Assembly: GCF_029852145.1 (NCBI RefSeq)
Contig: NC_079974.1
Span: 18,144,082 to 18,208,081 of the forward strand
Direction of reading: 5' to 3'
DNA from: Microplitis mediator
Lineage: Eukaryota > Arthropoda > Insecta > Hymenoptera > Braconidae
Length of the DNA: 64,000 nucleotides
Shown: positions 23,524-35,405 of the stretch, in pieces
Layout: each line of letters starts with the position of its first letter
Numbering within the stretch: position 1 is the first letter of the stretch
Program-made: the position numbers and the translations under genes
The notes under the pieces: generated by a model
The model's input: the letters and a program-made list of their open reading frames with translations, nothing else
Told to the model about the DNA's origin: nothing
Databases searched by the model: none

Positions 23524-25202
23524 GAGTACACTATTTAATTTTTTCGGTTTATTAATAATAAATTACAGTAGGAAATAATAGTTAGTTTGAATGCAAATGC
23601 TATTTAATAATTGTTTTAAATAAATTTATATATTAATGCCAAATACTTTGCGCACGATATCGCCCTGATATTATTTTATTGATTATTAATTATATTATTA
23701 TTATTATTAAAGAGAAATTATATTGTCTTGCGAGTGGTTATCTTGTAGCGACTTCATAAAATTTAAATTTATATATCAGAATAAATGTGAATGATTAATT
23801 GAATAATTAATAGTGTAACTAAAAATATATAAGCGAGTTGAATCGTATAATTAACAGAATTAACACAGGATGATTTTATTCAATAAAATTTACAGACGAC
23901 GTCTATTTTTAATAAATGGTCACCTCCATTATTTTTCCATCAAAAATGATCTCTTGTCGTCTTAGTTCTTTTACACAAAATAAAAAAATTCACCTCATTC
24001 ATTAACGAAATTTAATTAATTAACTATCGGTATCTGGAAGAAACTCAATGATTAATAATGTAAATTTAATTTAATTAGTTAATTATAATTAATGAGCGAA
24101 TGGTTGGGAGGCTTTAGGTGTTAATTAATGTGATTGAATTTTTAGTCAAAATAATTAGTTGAGTGCGGGTTCAATTGATTAATTATTTTATATTATTAAT
24201 ATTCTGTTTATGAACACACACTTCAATGTAAAATATTAAATGATAAATAGTAAAATTGTTATACAAATATGTCAACTAGAAATAAATATCAAGAAATCTT
24301 GATGGTCGATCTTGATAAATATATAAATAAATAAATATAAATATAAATATAAATAAATAAATGCTTCAATATTTAAGCGAACTAACCAATCATGTTAATT
24401 AATAAAATATTGATTAATTTAAAGATTTAAATATTTAAATATGTGTAAGAATTATTGTATGTACTGTTGATTGAATATAATTACATTTAAAATAATTTTT
24501 TTTTGTTGTTTAATTACTAATTTTTTTTCCCACGTATAATTACATAATTAATGTGCGTTATTAGCAAGTTAAGTATACGTAGTATTAATTTAAATATAAA
24601 ACTAAAGAGGGTTGACAGGAAAAGTTTTAAATAAATGTTTACATGGGCATGAAATGTTTAAATTTTTGATCGTTCGGGAGAGTAAAATAACTCAATTTTC
24701 TTGACGGGTTAAAAATTTTGTTGAGTAGTTTAAGTTGTAAGTAGTAAGTGATGTATCGTGTATTAAATTATTTGATATACAAGGGTTTTTCCCCCTTGAC
24801 TTTATTTATATCCATTATAGTGTATTAGTGGTGAGAGGGACTCGCGTATTTGAATCACACGTGAATTATAAATGAGTGACGGTAATTCATGCATGTGGAT
24901 ATACACAAACGAAAGGGCGAGATTTTAATGAAAAAGGATCACAATACTTAAAATTTATTCTCTTATAAATTAACTTATGATTTATCTTTTTATTTTAATC
25001 AATTTTTATTGATTATGTAACCGCTGATTTACCGGCTTTATTTTTTAATACATTTTTTTTTTAAATCTATTTCATGTAATGGCAACTATGACAGTTTAGA
25101 AAATTTTTGCCATCATGGTTTTAATTCATTGGTAGGCTACAAAAACTTTATTGGTTCAAAAATTTATGCGTGTATATGTCGTGATAAAATTTTCCACGTG
25201 CG

Positions 25203-25440
25203 CTGCAAAAAACCAGGAGTCAATTCGGAGTGAATATGGATTTTATTTTAATCCAAATTCATTTTATCACTGGGAGTTTTTAAAAAAAATCACTCCGGGT
25301 ATGGGGTCAATAGAATTTTTTTTTATTTCAGCGGGATGATTTTGGACTGATGTAGATTTGATTTGAACCGACATTAAATAAATTCCCCTTCGGCGTAAAT
25401 TTCACACTAAGGAAATTTCACATAAAAATTCCGGGTGAAA
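25203..25440. mobile_element. Repeat family E copy
   Basis: GGAGTCAATTCGGAGTGAAT on the left and CGGGTGAAATT-type words on the right, with TTTATTTTAATCC inside as in the copy at 13029. Ends are degraded. Confidence 0.45.
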
Positions 25441-25859
25441 TTTTTTTATTAGCGTTTAATTATTATATTTTAATAATTTTATTAATATATACCCAGTGCA
25501 CAAATTTGCTAGCACTAATTATTTTTAAAAAAATTTTTCCCTCCAAAATTTATAAAGTAAGCAGTAGAGTTACCAAAATTAAATTTCATTATCATTACAC
25601 AAGATAAACTTTTTACATTTGATTATTAGTATGAAAAAAAGAAAAAAAAAAAAGATTGAAACATAAGTTTGCTAACATGAATATCTGATGAATTGCCGAT
25701 GGAATTTGGAAGTTACAACGGTGTCATGTGTTAACATCAGAACATCAAGGCGCGACACAGTTGTCTGGCCGACAGAATAAGTAATACATACTCGTATGGG
25801 AATGGGAAATAAATAAAAGTTTAAAGTTTAAAAAAGTAGATACTGCGACAATGACAGAC

Positions 25860-25965
25860 AGATACAGATGCGTGTGGCTACTGATGGGATTTTCGTATGC
25901 AGACGACGTGTGTCTCTTTGCGGCGGTGACGGCGCGACACCAAAGACTCATCATGCGATCCATAC
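25860..25965. promoter_or_regulatory. GC- and CpG-rich island in the desert
   Basis: About 100 bases including GACGACGTGTGTCTC and GCGGCGGTGACGGCGCGAC, strikingly richer in G/C than the surroundings. No reading frame is convincing. Could be a regulatory element or an unrecognised exon. Confidence 0.2.
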
Positions 25966-26331
25966 TATATTTTATCATCTAAAATAATAATAATAATAAG
26001 TAGTAATCATTTCTTTGACTATCAATACAATAACAGTGACTATGATTCATAAAAGATATTGAATTTAAAAAATTTTCTCTTTTGTAAAAAAAATTGTAAG
26101 TAAAAATAATTAGCGACAAGATTTATGTTAATGTCATAATAATTTTTAATAGCTTTAGTTAATTTGATACTTCATATTATTAAGGTCTAAAGATACAAGG
26201 AATAGCCTTCTGAAATATGACCAATAAACGAAATTAAAAGAGATCAGATGCGGCTATTTTTTCACAATTAAAAACATACATATGTATATATTTATATATA
26301 GACATATACTGAAAATTTTAATACTCATAAG

Positions 26332-27021
26332 TGAATCGTTTATTTGAGATACCCCATAAGTCATGTTTTTTTCGAAATTCGGTTTTTTGCATTTTTGGGT
26401 TCTTTGGATGTTCCCCCATAGAAATCAATAAGAATATGCATCAAATCAGCGTTTAAAAAACAATTAACGGGGTGACAGCAATTTCATTTAATTAAATAAC
26501 CCCATAAGTCATTGACTTATCGAGTTTCTCATATAAACATGTGCAGTTTTAGTTTTACAGAAATATTTTTTTTTTTTTATTTAAAATTCGCGCTTTTTTG
26601 GGAAATAAATTTCGAATGTTGTTTTATTCTTGACTGTTATATGTCTAATTAAAATGATGAAATTAATTATTATTTTTTGTAATTTCTGGGTTTCAGAGTT
26701 CAAATACATATTTTATACTTCATTTTATCAGTCTAGTAAATGATTTGAGTGGAAAAAAATAAAAAAAACAATGACTTTATAACTTTTTTCCATTTGGTTG
26801 AGAAACTCCATAAGTCAATCAACTTTAAATCATTTTTTTAAGTAGTTTCAATTACAAAATTAAATTTTTCTTATTTGAATCTTTTTCAGAGGCGCTAACA
26901 TTATTGTCTTCAATTATTTATTTATTATTTTAATGGCAAGTTTTTCCAGAAAAATGTTTTTTGTGTTTCCTGAAAAATTTTGTTTTCTTGACTTATGGGG
27001 TTTCTCAAATAAACGATTCAA
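26332..27021 (+). mobile_element. Repeat family F (CCCCATAAGTCA), copy 1
   Basis: About 690 bases with inverted ends TGAATCGTTTATTTGAGA and TCTCAAATAAACGATTCA. The subterminal motif CCCATAAGTCA also recurs inside in both orientations. A closely similar copy in the opposite orientation is at 52828-53501. Non-coding. Confidence 0.75.
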
Positions 27022-27026
27022 GTACT

Positions 27027-27184
27027 ATACAGAAAAAAACCATTTCTCAGCACAAGAAATTTTTTCTCACCCCAAGATAATTTACGTTTTCAATTAATAA
27101 TGCAAAAAATTTCTAGGGGCAAGTAAAAACTTTCTTGGCGCGAGTAAAAATTGATTGCGCTAAGAAACCCTTTTTTTCTATGTA
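27027..27184. mobile_element. Small MITE, family G (ACAGAAAAAAA ends)
   Basis: About 160 bases directly abutting the family F copy. CTCAGCACAAGAAAT on the left and GCGCTAAGAAACC on the right with AGAAAAAAA/TTTTTTTCT termini. Similar units at 39422 and 44962. Confidence 0.45.
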
Positions 27185-27734
27185 GTATATATCTATAATT
27201 ATAACAGCAATATCATTTGAAATAATCAATAGCCAATAATATCAAACACAGACGAATAGAGTTAATTAAATTATTAATTATCAATAATTACCGCAAATTA
27301 TAATTACAATCGGATTTACAGTACAGGTATACAAACTTGTCGACAGTCTAACTAATTAATCCACTACTTGAAAAGTTTAATTATTCATTGATTCTATTCT
27401 AATGTATTGCAATTATTGACTATCTATTTATAACTTCATCCGTACCAAATCATTTTAAATATATAATCGAGTTATTTGTGCATTTGTAATCGTAAGTTTA
27501 CTCAATTTTTTATTGACATCAATTTATCTGAAAATCAACAGCTAAATTTATATTAAATATTTCAAAATTTTCTATGCTTGACACGAAAACTGCTGACTAA
27601 TTTATGACAATATAATAAATATTTTTGTCATATTTATATTGATGGCAAGTTTCTCTGGTACATAAACTTAATTTCGGTCTTGGTACATCAAATCAAATGT
27701 AGCATAAGCGCAGTACTGCTGAAAAAAAAAAAAA

Positions 27735-27920
27735 TAGTTCAAGTTGTCATGTGGGAATTCCCGTAGCGATTGGACGTACAATTATTCTTTTTGTCTCCCT
27801 CGAAAATCGCGCAGACCGACAATAAAAAACAGTCCAGTCAGCGGGGCGTGGACCAATAGTATAGCGTGTGATAACCTGAGGCAGTCTTACCCGCGCACAC
27901 TCAACGCATTTTTACATTTA
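27735..27920. promoter_or_regulatory. Candidate promoter/regulatory island
   Basis: Less AT-rich than its flanks, with two CCAAT-type words (GATTGGAC, GACCAATAG) and several CpG (GCGGGGCGTGG, CCCGCGCACA). No gene is recognised downstream on either strand. Confidence 0.2.
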
Positions 27921-28253
27921 CCATTTACGGTTTTCGCTTACAATACAAAACAAAAAAAAAATAAAATAACAACTTACAGTACTGTACTGTAGTCAACTAA
28001 AATACTTGCAACCCCCGTACGTGCTCCAAGATCGCGTGTCTTGTCTAGACTTTTATTCACTTCTACCTAAAAAAAGTATCTATATATATATATATTTATA
28101 CATATAAATATAAAACTGGAAACCACAGGCACGGAATAAAAATTTATTTTACGCGATCATTTAATTTACGACAATTGCTTTCGTATTTACATAAAACAAA
28201 TAATTTTATCCATAGAAATTTGATCTTTTCAAAATACTTTAAAAAGGAGTACG

Positions 28254-29090
28254 CGGAAAAAAATGATGATCAAAATTTTAATAGTTTGTAGTTTATTTTT
28301 GACTTAAAATTAATATATTTGTATACTAACATCAAACCAGGATCATTATATATTACAAAATGGCTATTATTTATATTCAAATTTGATACACATAGAAGAG
28401 CAAAATTTGTAATTTCGTATATTTAAATTAATATGAAAAAGAATCGATAAATTTGTATCTACGGTTATTTATTACTATTCAAATAAACATAGAAAAATTT
28501 TAAAAATTTACCACTTATTCGATTTATGTATATAATAAATTAATTTATAATAACGAATAAATAACATTTTTTATTAATTATTAGTCAATGGGATAGAATT
28601 TATAAAATAAGAGTTAAAAATTTTCGGTATTTTTATGAGCAAAAAATCAGTATCTAGTATACTAATTTTTCATTTTATTATTTACCACTTATTCGATTTA
28701 TGTATATTGTAAATTAATTTATAATGATGAATAAATGATATTTTAAGCTAATAATTGATCAATGATATCGAATTTATAAAATAAAAGTTAGTAACTTTTG
28801 CAATTTTTCGGCTGGAAAAATCAGTATCTAAGATAGCAATTCTTAATTTGACCAACCATTACTTTTTAATGGATGTATGCCATAAATTAATTAATTTTCA
28901 CTAATAAGTCACGTATTTATATACCTAAAAGTAATAATATTTACTTACTTTTTGGAATAATTGATAGTAGTTTTTAGGAATCTACATAAATTAGTAAACT
29001 ACTTTGCATTAAGTACATAATAGTACTAATTATTGATAACAGATTCCATTTTTTACTATTATTTATTCATTTTTAATATCCTGTTTTTTT
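28254..29090 (+). repeat. Repeat family H, copy 1
   Basis: About 840 bases beginning GGAAAAAAATGATGATCAAA, with a closely similar direct copy at 49195-50030. Terminal GGAAAAA/TTTTTCC words suggest a MITE-like element, and a partial internal tandem duplication is visible (ACCACTTATTCGATTTATGTA at 28510 and 28684). Non-coding. Confidence 0.7.
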
Positions 29091-29579
29091 CGTATAGTAG
29101 CCAAAACATCTAAAATATAAATATACAAAATAAATATGTAGTGTTAAGGTGAATTTGGCTGCCTCATTTCAAAACAGTAAAGAAAAAATTTTGAAAAATC
29201 GATTTTTTAGTATTTTTAGTTACAGTGGAGTTCAAAGTCCAGCTCCAGTGGAGTCTTGAGGACATGATTCATTTCAAATTCAAAAAATTTTATTTTTGTC
29301 AGTGAGTGTGTTTTGAAATTGGGCAGCAATTCTAAAAGTGTGCATAAGCTCATTAAAATAATTGACGAGACACTTAAAAAAATTTAATAATATCGAGTAA
29401 TAAAAGTAGCAAAAGCGCAATGTGTATGAAAATAAAGTAAAAGAAGAAGAAGAAAAGGAGGAAGGTTTTTGGCGGATAATAGAGGGTGGTGAAGAGGCAA
29501 GTCACGAGAATAGAGACGAAGAGTGAGTGAGTGAGTGAGTGAGTAAATTTTAGCGCAGGATAATGAGGAAGACAGCAAT

Positions 29580-29760
29580 AGTACCTCGGTTAACGGGAGC
29601 GGTAGTCGGTATAGGACAAAAGCGGTATAAAAGCCGAAGATATCAGTATCGCGGCGGTGTAATCAGCGAGCCACGCCCATCAGCACGAAGCTTACTCTGA
29701 TCCGCCCATTGCAGCAATTACACCCCAAAGTCACCCACACAACTGGTAACGGTTACGCTT
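29580..29760 (+). promoter_or_regulatory. Candidate core promoter with TATA box
   Basis: GGTATAAAAG at 29624-29633 lies in a G/C-richer stretch, followed by initiator-like TCAGT (29643) and TCAGC (29663) and by CCACGCCCATC. Neither initiator is at the ideal ~30 bp spacing. No open frame follows in the next kilobase, so a non-coding transcript or a distant first exon would be needed. Confidence 0.3.
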
Positions 29761-31234
29761 TTAGCTATATACCAGGACACCAACCTATTACATTCAAACT
29801 AAGCTATTATACATGTATATGTATATATACAATACACTATATACTTCACTACCCCTAGTCGCTACTGCTTCAACGAGTAATTTCATTCTATAACTGCATT
29901 AAATTTTATTATCGTAAATTTACTTACTCGCATATTTATTTAAAATATTATCACACTTGTAAATGTCTGAAAAAAAAAAATTGTTAATTATATTTATTGT
30001 TACAATAATAATAATTTATAATAATTAGTCTGTAGATAAATGAACAAGTAATCGAGTGAATAAAAATACGAGAAGCGAGAAAAATCAGGACGGGAACCCT
30101 CCTTTTAGAAAATACCGCCCGGATGTTTCCCACAGTCGCCTCGGGTGCCAGACAAATCACACACGTCCATATATATATATCGGGACAATTTACCCGATCT
30201 ACTCCAAGTGGCCGTGAAATTGCACAAACAGTCGTTGCCCGTAGTCCTTGATCGTATTATAGCCGGCTCTCGAGTTATAATGCGCGACGAATCTTTCGAG
30301 ATGTGATCTACTGACGCAAGCTCTCATTTTCCTCTTTCTTTATTATACTTTTCTCGATCTAATCGAAAAGAAAATCTTTATCTCGGTCATTAATTTATGA
30401 TGGATAAAATAATATGTGCATATTTGTTATTAAGTAAATAAACAAATAAATTTAAAATAAAGTAAATTAATAAGAGGCGTTTTTACGATCGCAAATCACT
30501 GATGACAAATTACCAGGGTATTTTTTTTTTCTATTGTCATCTGTATAATGTATGACGCGCGTGGCTAAAGTTTGAGAAACTTTTGTGTCCACGCACCCAA
30601 TATATCGGTTAACCGACTTACACAATTATATTATTATATACTGTATGATACTACAAACTATATACAACAACAAAAAAAAATACATATATATATATAATAC
30701 TCCAGAAAACCTTATGGTAGAGACAGAGTACTTTCTTATATTCCTAGTATTTTGTCATAGTGTTTGTACACAATTCAACATTGTAACTGACAATATATAC
30801 TCATCGTACAATATCAAGAAAACATATATATGTATATATATATATATATATGTATGTATGTAGAAATGGTATGAGAGGTATAGCTTTGGATGTCATATAT
30901 TGAATTGGATTCTATTCCGCTCGTGCTGTCGTACATCTCTTTTCTCATGTTCATATATGTATATATGTATGTATATATGTTATATTATGCCTTTGACCGC
31001 ATACTTCCCGCAGAGTTTCTCGTACTATATACAAAGACTATCCCATTCATCGGAGTATAAGTTTTTGCTACCACTTCCATCCGGAAGAAAAAATAACAAA
31101 TCTTCTTATACGCATTATTATTTTTTTTTCTACCACTCAATATTGATATTTATGTTGACATTGTCAGCATTTATTGTCATACCAAAGAGACCTTGTAATC
31201 TTTCCGAGTCACGTGCCAGTAATTAATTTAAATT

Positions 31235-31901
31235 ACACTGAGAAAAACTAACTTTCATTTTAAAAAATTCAAAAATGATTCAAGAAATTTATTTATTAAA
31301 AATTTGCCATGTAAGTTTTTTTATGACTGAAGAAGTCAAAATCACTGATAAGAACGAATTTTCGAAAAAAATTAACAAATTCTTCTATAGAAATTAGAAA
31401 AATTTTTTAGATACTTACATATTTAATTGGTTTCAATGATACAAGATTTGTTAATTTATTTCAAAAATATGTACTTGGGTCATAATATCTAGCCTCATCG
31501 AACCCAAGTAAGCCTCAATCCAGCCTCACTGAGTAACAAAAGCATTTTGAGCCTCAGGTAATGCTCACAGAGCCTTAATGAGCCTCAAATGGTGATCAAA
31601 GAGCCTCAAATAATACTAATTGAATTTAAATTACATAGTCGAGATTAGGTTCATTTAATGTTCATCGAGGCTTATTGAGGATCTTCGAGCATCATTTGAG
31701 GCTCATTGAGGCTCTGTGAGCATGATTTGAGGCTCAAAATGCTTTTATTACTCAGTGAGGCTGGATTGAGGCTTACTTGGGTTCGATGAGGCTAGATATT
31801 ATGATCCGGGTAATTACTAAAATACTGTAATTCCTTCAGTCAAAAAACAATTTTATTAAAAATTTTAAATAAATAAATTGTTTTCTCTCTGAATCTAGTG
31901 A
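31235..31901. mobile_element. Fold-back element with CACTGA..AGAAAA ends
   Basis: Outer arms: AATTTATTTATTAAAAATTT with GACTGAAGAAG on the left and the inverse (CTTCAGTCAAAAAACAA...) on the right. It surrounds the GAGCCTCA palindrome at 31473-31812. Non-coding. Confidence 0.55.
31473..31812. mobile_element. GAGCCTCA palindrome
   Basis: Near-perfect inverted repeat with arms of about 120-150 bases: ATAATATCTAGCCTCATCGA on the left and its complement on the right. GAGCCTCA/TGAGGCTC recurs about every 15-30 bases in each arm. Centre near 31640. Non-coding. Confidence 0.75.
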
Positions 31902-32416
31902 TAGTGGAGTATAATTTTTTTTATAATTTCCAAATAAATAAATTAACATAAAACGTTATAAAAATAAATGTGCATAGGGCTGAATATTTGCTACAGATGT
32001 GTTAAATTCATAATATAACACATAAGAGAGAATAGTGACATTGTCATAGGGCTGGGCGTGGTAGAAGTATAAGATGATTTATCTCTTTCTCATGGTATCG
32101 CGTTAACGTAAACGGTAACTGTCGAGCAATATACCAACACAACAAAACCTAAATTTAAGTCATACGAGTAGAGGATATTAACTTAAATTATTACCACATT
32201 TATAGATGGTTCAGCTACTCCATATCTATATCTACATATACATCCATACGCTTAATTCATTTGTATATTTGTCCATATAAAAATATATACATACATATGT
32301 ATATTGGATTTAATAAGCTATAGCATAGCAGCATGTAGCTTCTCGTTGTCATCACCCCTCGGGGTTGCGAGCTAAGGGATGGATGCTTTAGGCTTTTTGT
32401 ATGCCAGTGTACCAAT

Positions 32417-32440
32417 ATCCATACCCATACCCATACCCAT
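32417..32440. repeat. (CCCATA)n microsatellite
   Basis: About four copies of CCCATA, decaying into CTCATATTCATACC. Confidence 0.7.
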
Positions 32441-32697
32441 ACTCATATTCATACCTAGCAATGCAGTAATGGTAAATGGCAAAAGAAGTCTCTCTATATA
32501 ATAGTAGAGTACAATGAGTAAGCGCATGATGGTCATTAACCCCCATGATCGATGAGCTATTATAACAACCTGGTACATAAGTTGATATTAAACGATATGT
32601 CTCTTCATTTTATTTAGTTTCATCAATTCATACTACACTGAAAAAAAAATTAACTTTTGTAAAATCAATTTTTCTTAAGTAGTAAATCAATAAAAAT

Positions 32698-32928
32698 TAG
32701 GGTAGAGGTACCATTTGTGGCCACTGTTCTATTTTTGGACATTTAATCCTTCATTTTAATTAATGAAAAAGTGTAAAATAAAACTGCCATTTTAATAGCG
32801 GGTTAAAAGTATCTTTGAATACATTTTAAAAATTAATTTTGTCTTGTGCCTTTTACAAATTATTTTATTTTAATTTTTCAAGTGTCCAAACTGGCCCTAA
32901 AATGGCCAAAAACGGTACCTCTACCCTA
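32698..32928 (+). mobile_element. TA-flanked MITE (GGGTAGAGGTACC ends), copy 1
   Basis: Ends GGGTAGAGGTACC and GGTACCTCTACCC, each next to TA, as for Tc1/mariner-type MITEs. GTGTCCAAACTGGCCCT subterminal words. Head-to-head with the next element. Confidence 0.7.
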
Positions 32929-32945
32929 TTACATTATTAATTCCA

Positions 32946-33165
32946 TAGGGTAAAAGTACAAGTTTTGATCACTTTAGGGCCAGTTTTGGCCACTTAAAAA
33001 TTTAAAATAAAATAACGCAATGCCATAATTAATTTTTTAAATGTGTTCGAAGACACTTTTATTACACTATTTCAATAAATTTTTTGTAATACTTTTTCAT
33101 TAATTAAAATAAATTATTAAGTGTCCAAAAATGGAGCAGTGCCCGCAAATGGTACTTCTACTCTA
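32946..33165 (-). mobile_element. TA-flanked MITE (GGGTAGAGGTACC family), copy 2, inverted
   Basis: Ends TAGGGTAAAAGTAC and GTACTTCTACTCTA. Its body matches the complement of copy 1 (AGGGCCAGTTTTGGCCACTT versus AGGGCCAGTTTGGACACTT). Only 17 bases separate the pair. Confidence 0.7.
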
Positions 33166-33360
33166 TTTAAATTTAAGAATAATTTTCTTGACAGAAAAAA
33201 ATTGAAATTTATTTACAGTACTCCGAAAAAAATCAGCATATCTCAAGTTGAGCTCAAATTTCTTCGATTTGCATTAAAAAAATATTTGATTGAAAACTTG
33301 CAACAGCGTAATTTCTTATGAGAAGAAAATACAAAATTTCTAAAAGTTATTTTTTCTCTA

Positions 33361-33659
33361 ACACGGAAAAAATTGATGTTTGAAATTATAACCCGAAACC
33401 CGGGTGTCAATATGGGGAATTTTAACATTCCAAATAACAAATTTTATAATGTGCCGTCAATTTTTTAAGTATCAGTTACGATTTTTAAAGTTCAAATAGT
33501 AATTTTTCTTGCATAGACAATAAATTTTCATACTTATCCTGTAAGTATTCACGTTTTAATCATAAACGAAAAAATTACTATAGAATGATAATTTTTACTG
33601 ATCACTTTATCATGATATTACTTGTTGTTCTCAATTTCTATTTCATTTTTTTCCGTGTA
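33361..33659. mobile_element. MITE-like repeat with ACACGGAAAAAA ends
   Basis: Left ACACGGAAAAAATTGATG, right TTCATTTTTTTCCGTGTATC. About 300 bases, non-coding; ends resemble those of family H. Confidence 0.5.
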
Positions 33660-35405
33660 TCACACACAAAAATACTTAATCTTTTACTGCATTATAAATC
33701 TTATTTTAAATTTAAATTACGAACTTACTTGGGAGATTTAATGTAATTGAATTTCGGGAACAATTTAATAACTTGAGGATTGAAAATTTAAAAATAATCA
33801 ATTGGGGTTGGAAGTTTGAAAAAAAAAAAATAATAATAATATAATGTAAGTAAATTACGATATGTTATGTAGAGTATCGAGGATATTTTGTCCGATTATG
33901 CTCATGGCATATGGGCAATGTCACGCCCACGAGTTGCACATGGCATTAAATTAAAACTGAAAGTAACTGTCGGCTTATGTTAACTCTCCGTCAAGTCGTT
34001 TCACTTTTCACTAGGAGATACGATCCTTTGAATTTTGAATATTATGCTCCACAATATGCTACAAGTTTTTTGGTAATAAACTTAAATAATGTAACACAAT
34101 AACTATAGACTCGTGAACTTGAGACCCAGTTGATGCTTAACTTTAAGACGGATGCAAGATTCAAACTTTTGTTGTTGCGGTTGTATTGTGAGTGTCTAAC
34201 ACCTTGTCTACAGACTACCTTTCAAATAAAAGCTGTTTTTTTTTTGTAGTACAGTTGCACAACAGGACGATCGAAGATGACAATTGACTATTGACTGTGA
34301 CTGTTGCCCTCAGTATCACAACCGACACAAAAAATACAAGGGCGTGATTCAAGATCTGTATAGACAAATTGTCAAAATAAATGACTCGATGACAAATTTT
34401 AAGTACACATCAGTATAAGAATAACAAATAAATAAATGGTTGTTATTTCAAATTTGTAACATTATTTATTGCATAAGTTTGGAGATAAATTTATATATAT
34501 TATAAATAATTATTGTACCTAAAATTATAGTTTTGCATAATTTTTTCATGCATTTTTAAATCTATATGTAACTATACAATGCTATACATCTAGAGCTCGG
34601 TATATCACTACATATTTATGTACATCGCAATAGGGTTATATATCTAATGCTCGTTTTACAATATAATATATGCATTTATGAGCATTTTTTTTTTATTTAC
34701 AGGTGTTAACTTTTTAAAGTTCATAGCATTTATATATATGTAATGATAATAATAATATATATAAATATATACATCAATAAAATGCTCGTTGTAAATCCAC
34801 ATCATCACCTTTAGTTTGATTGCATTACGTATACATAACTGTCTGATGCGAAATTCGATCAATAAAATATAATCTTATGCTTCTGTAGAATGAAAAGATA
34901 AAAAAAAATAAAGAATGATAATAATATTACAATCTTTAACGATTCAATCACTTGATAACTGAATCCGCTTAGCGGAGATGGTGATCAGATAAAATATGTA
35001 TCGTAGTAAATGATGCGACGGGTGTGGCCACAACATACATTTTAAATTTCAATTTTCTTTGTTCGACAGTTTATAATATAAATAATAATAATTATAATAA
35101 TCGTTAAAAGTCTTGTTCTGTTGATCGCGACAAGCTGCTTTTAAAGATTCTTTACCAAAATGTTAATATAAATTTAAATAAAAATATATAATGTATAATG
35201 TAATAATATTTATATCACAAAATGATAAATAATAAATCCTACAAGAGCATTGTTAGTTACATAGAGATTATATTTGGTAAAGAAATAAAATTAAATTTAA
35301 AAATCCTGGCATTAAAAAATGTATTGCTATATTTTAGAAAAAAAAATAAAACATAACTAATGTTAATGATAATTAACTAGAGACTAATTATATTCAAATG
35401 CTCGG

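Larger units (their letters stand above)
22775..35405. other. Gene desert between WDR7 and Gbx
   Basis: 12.6 kb with no recognised protein-coding gene. It contains the fold-back at 22904, family E, F, G and H repeats, a GAGCCTCA palindrome, a pair of TAGGG elements, microsatellites (GAGT)n at 29522-29543, (TA)n near 30838-30851 and (CCCATA)n near 32417-32440, and CpG-bearing islands near 25,870, 27,740 and 29,600 listed separately. Long quiet flanks are usual for homeobox genes and may hold enhancers (inference). Confidence 0.4.
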
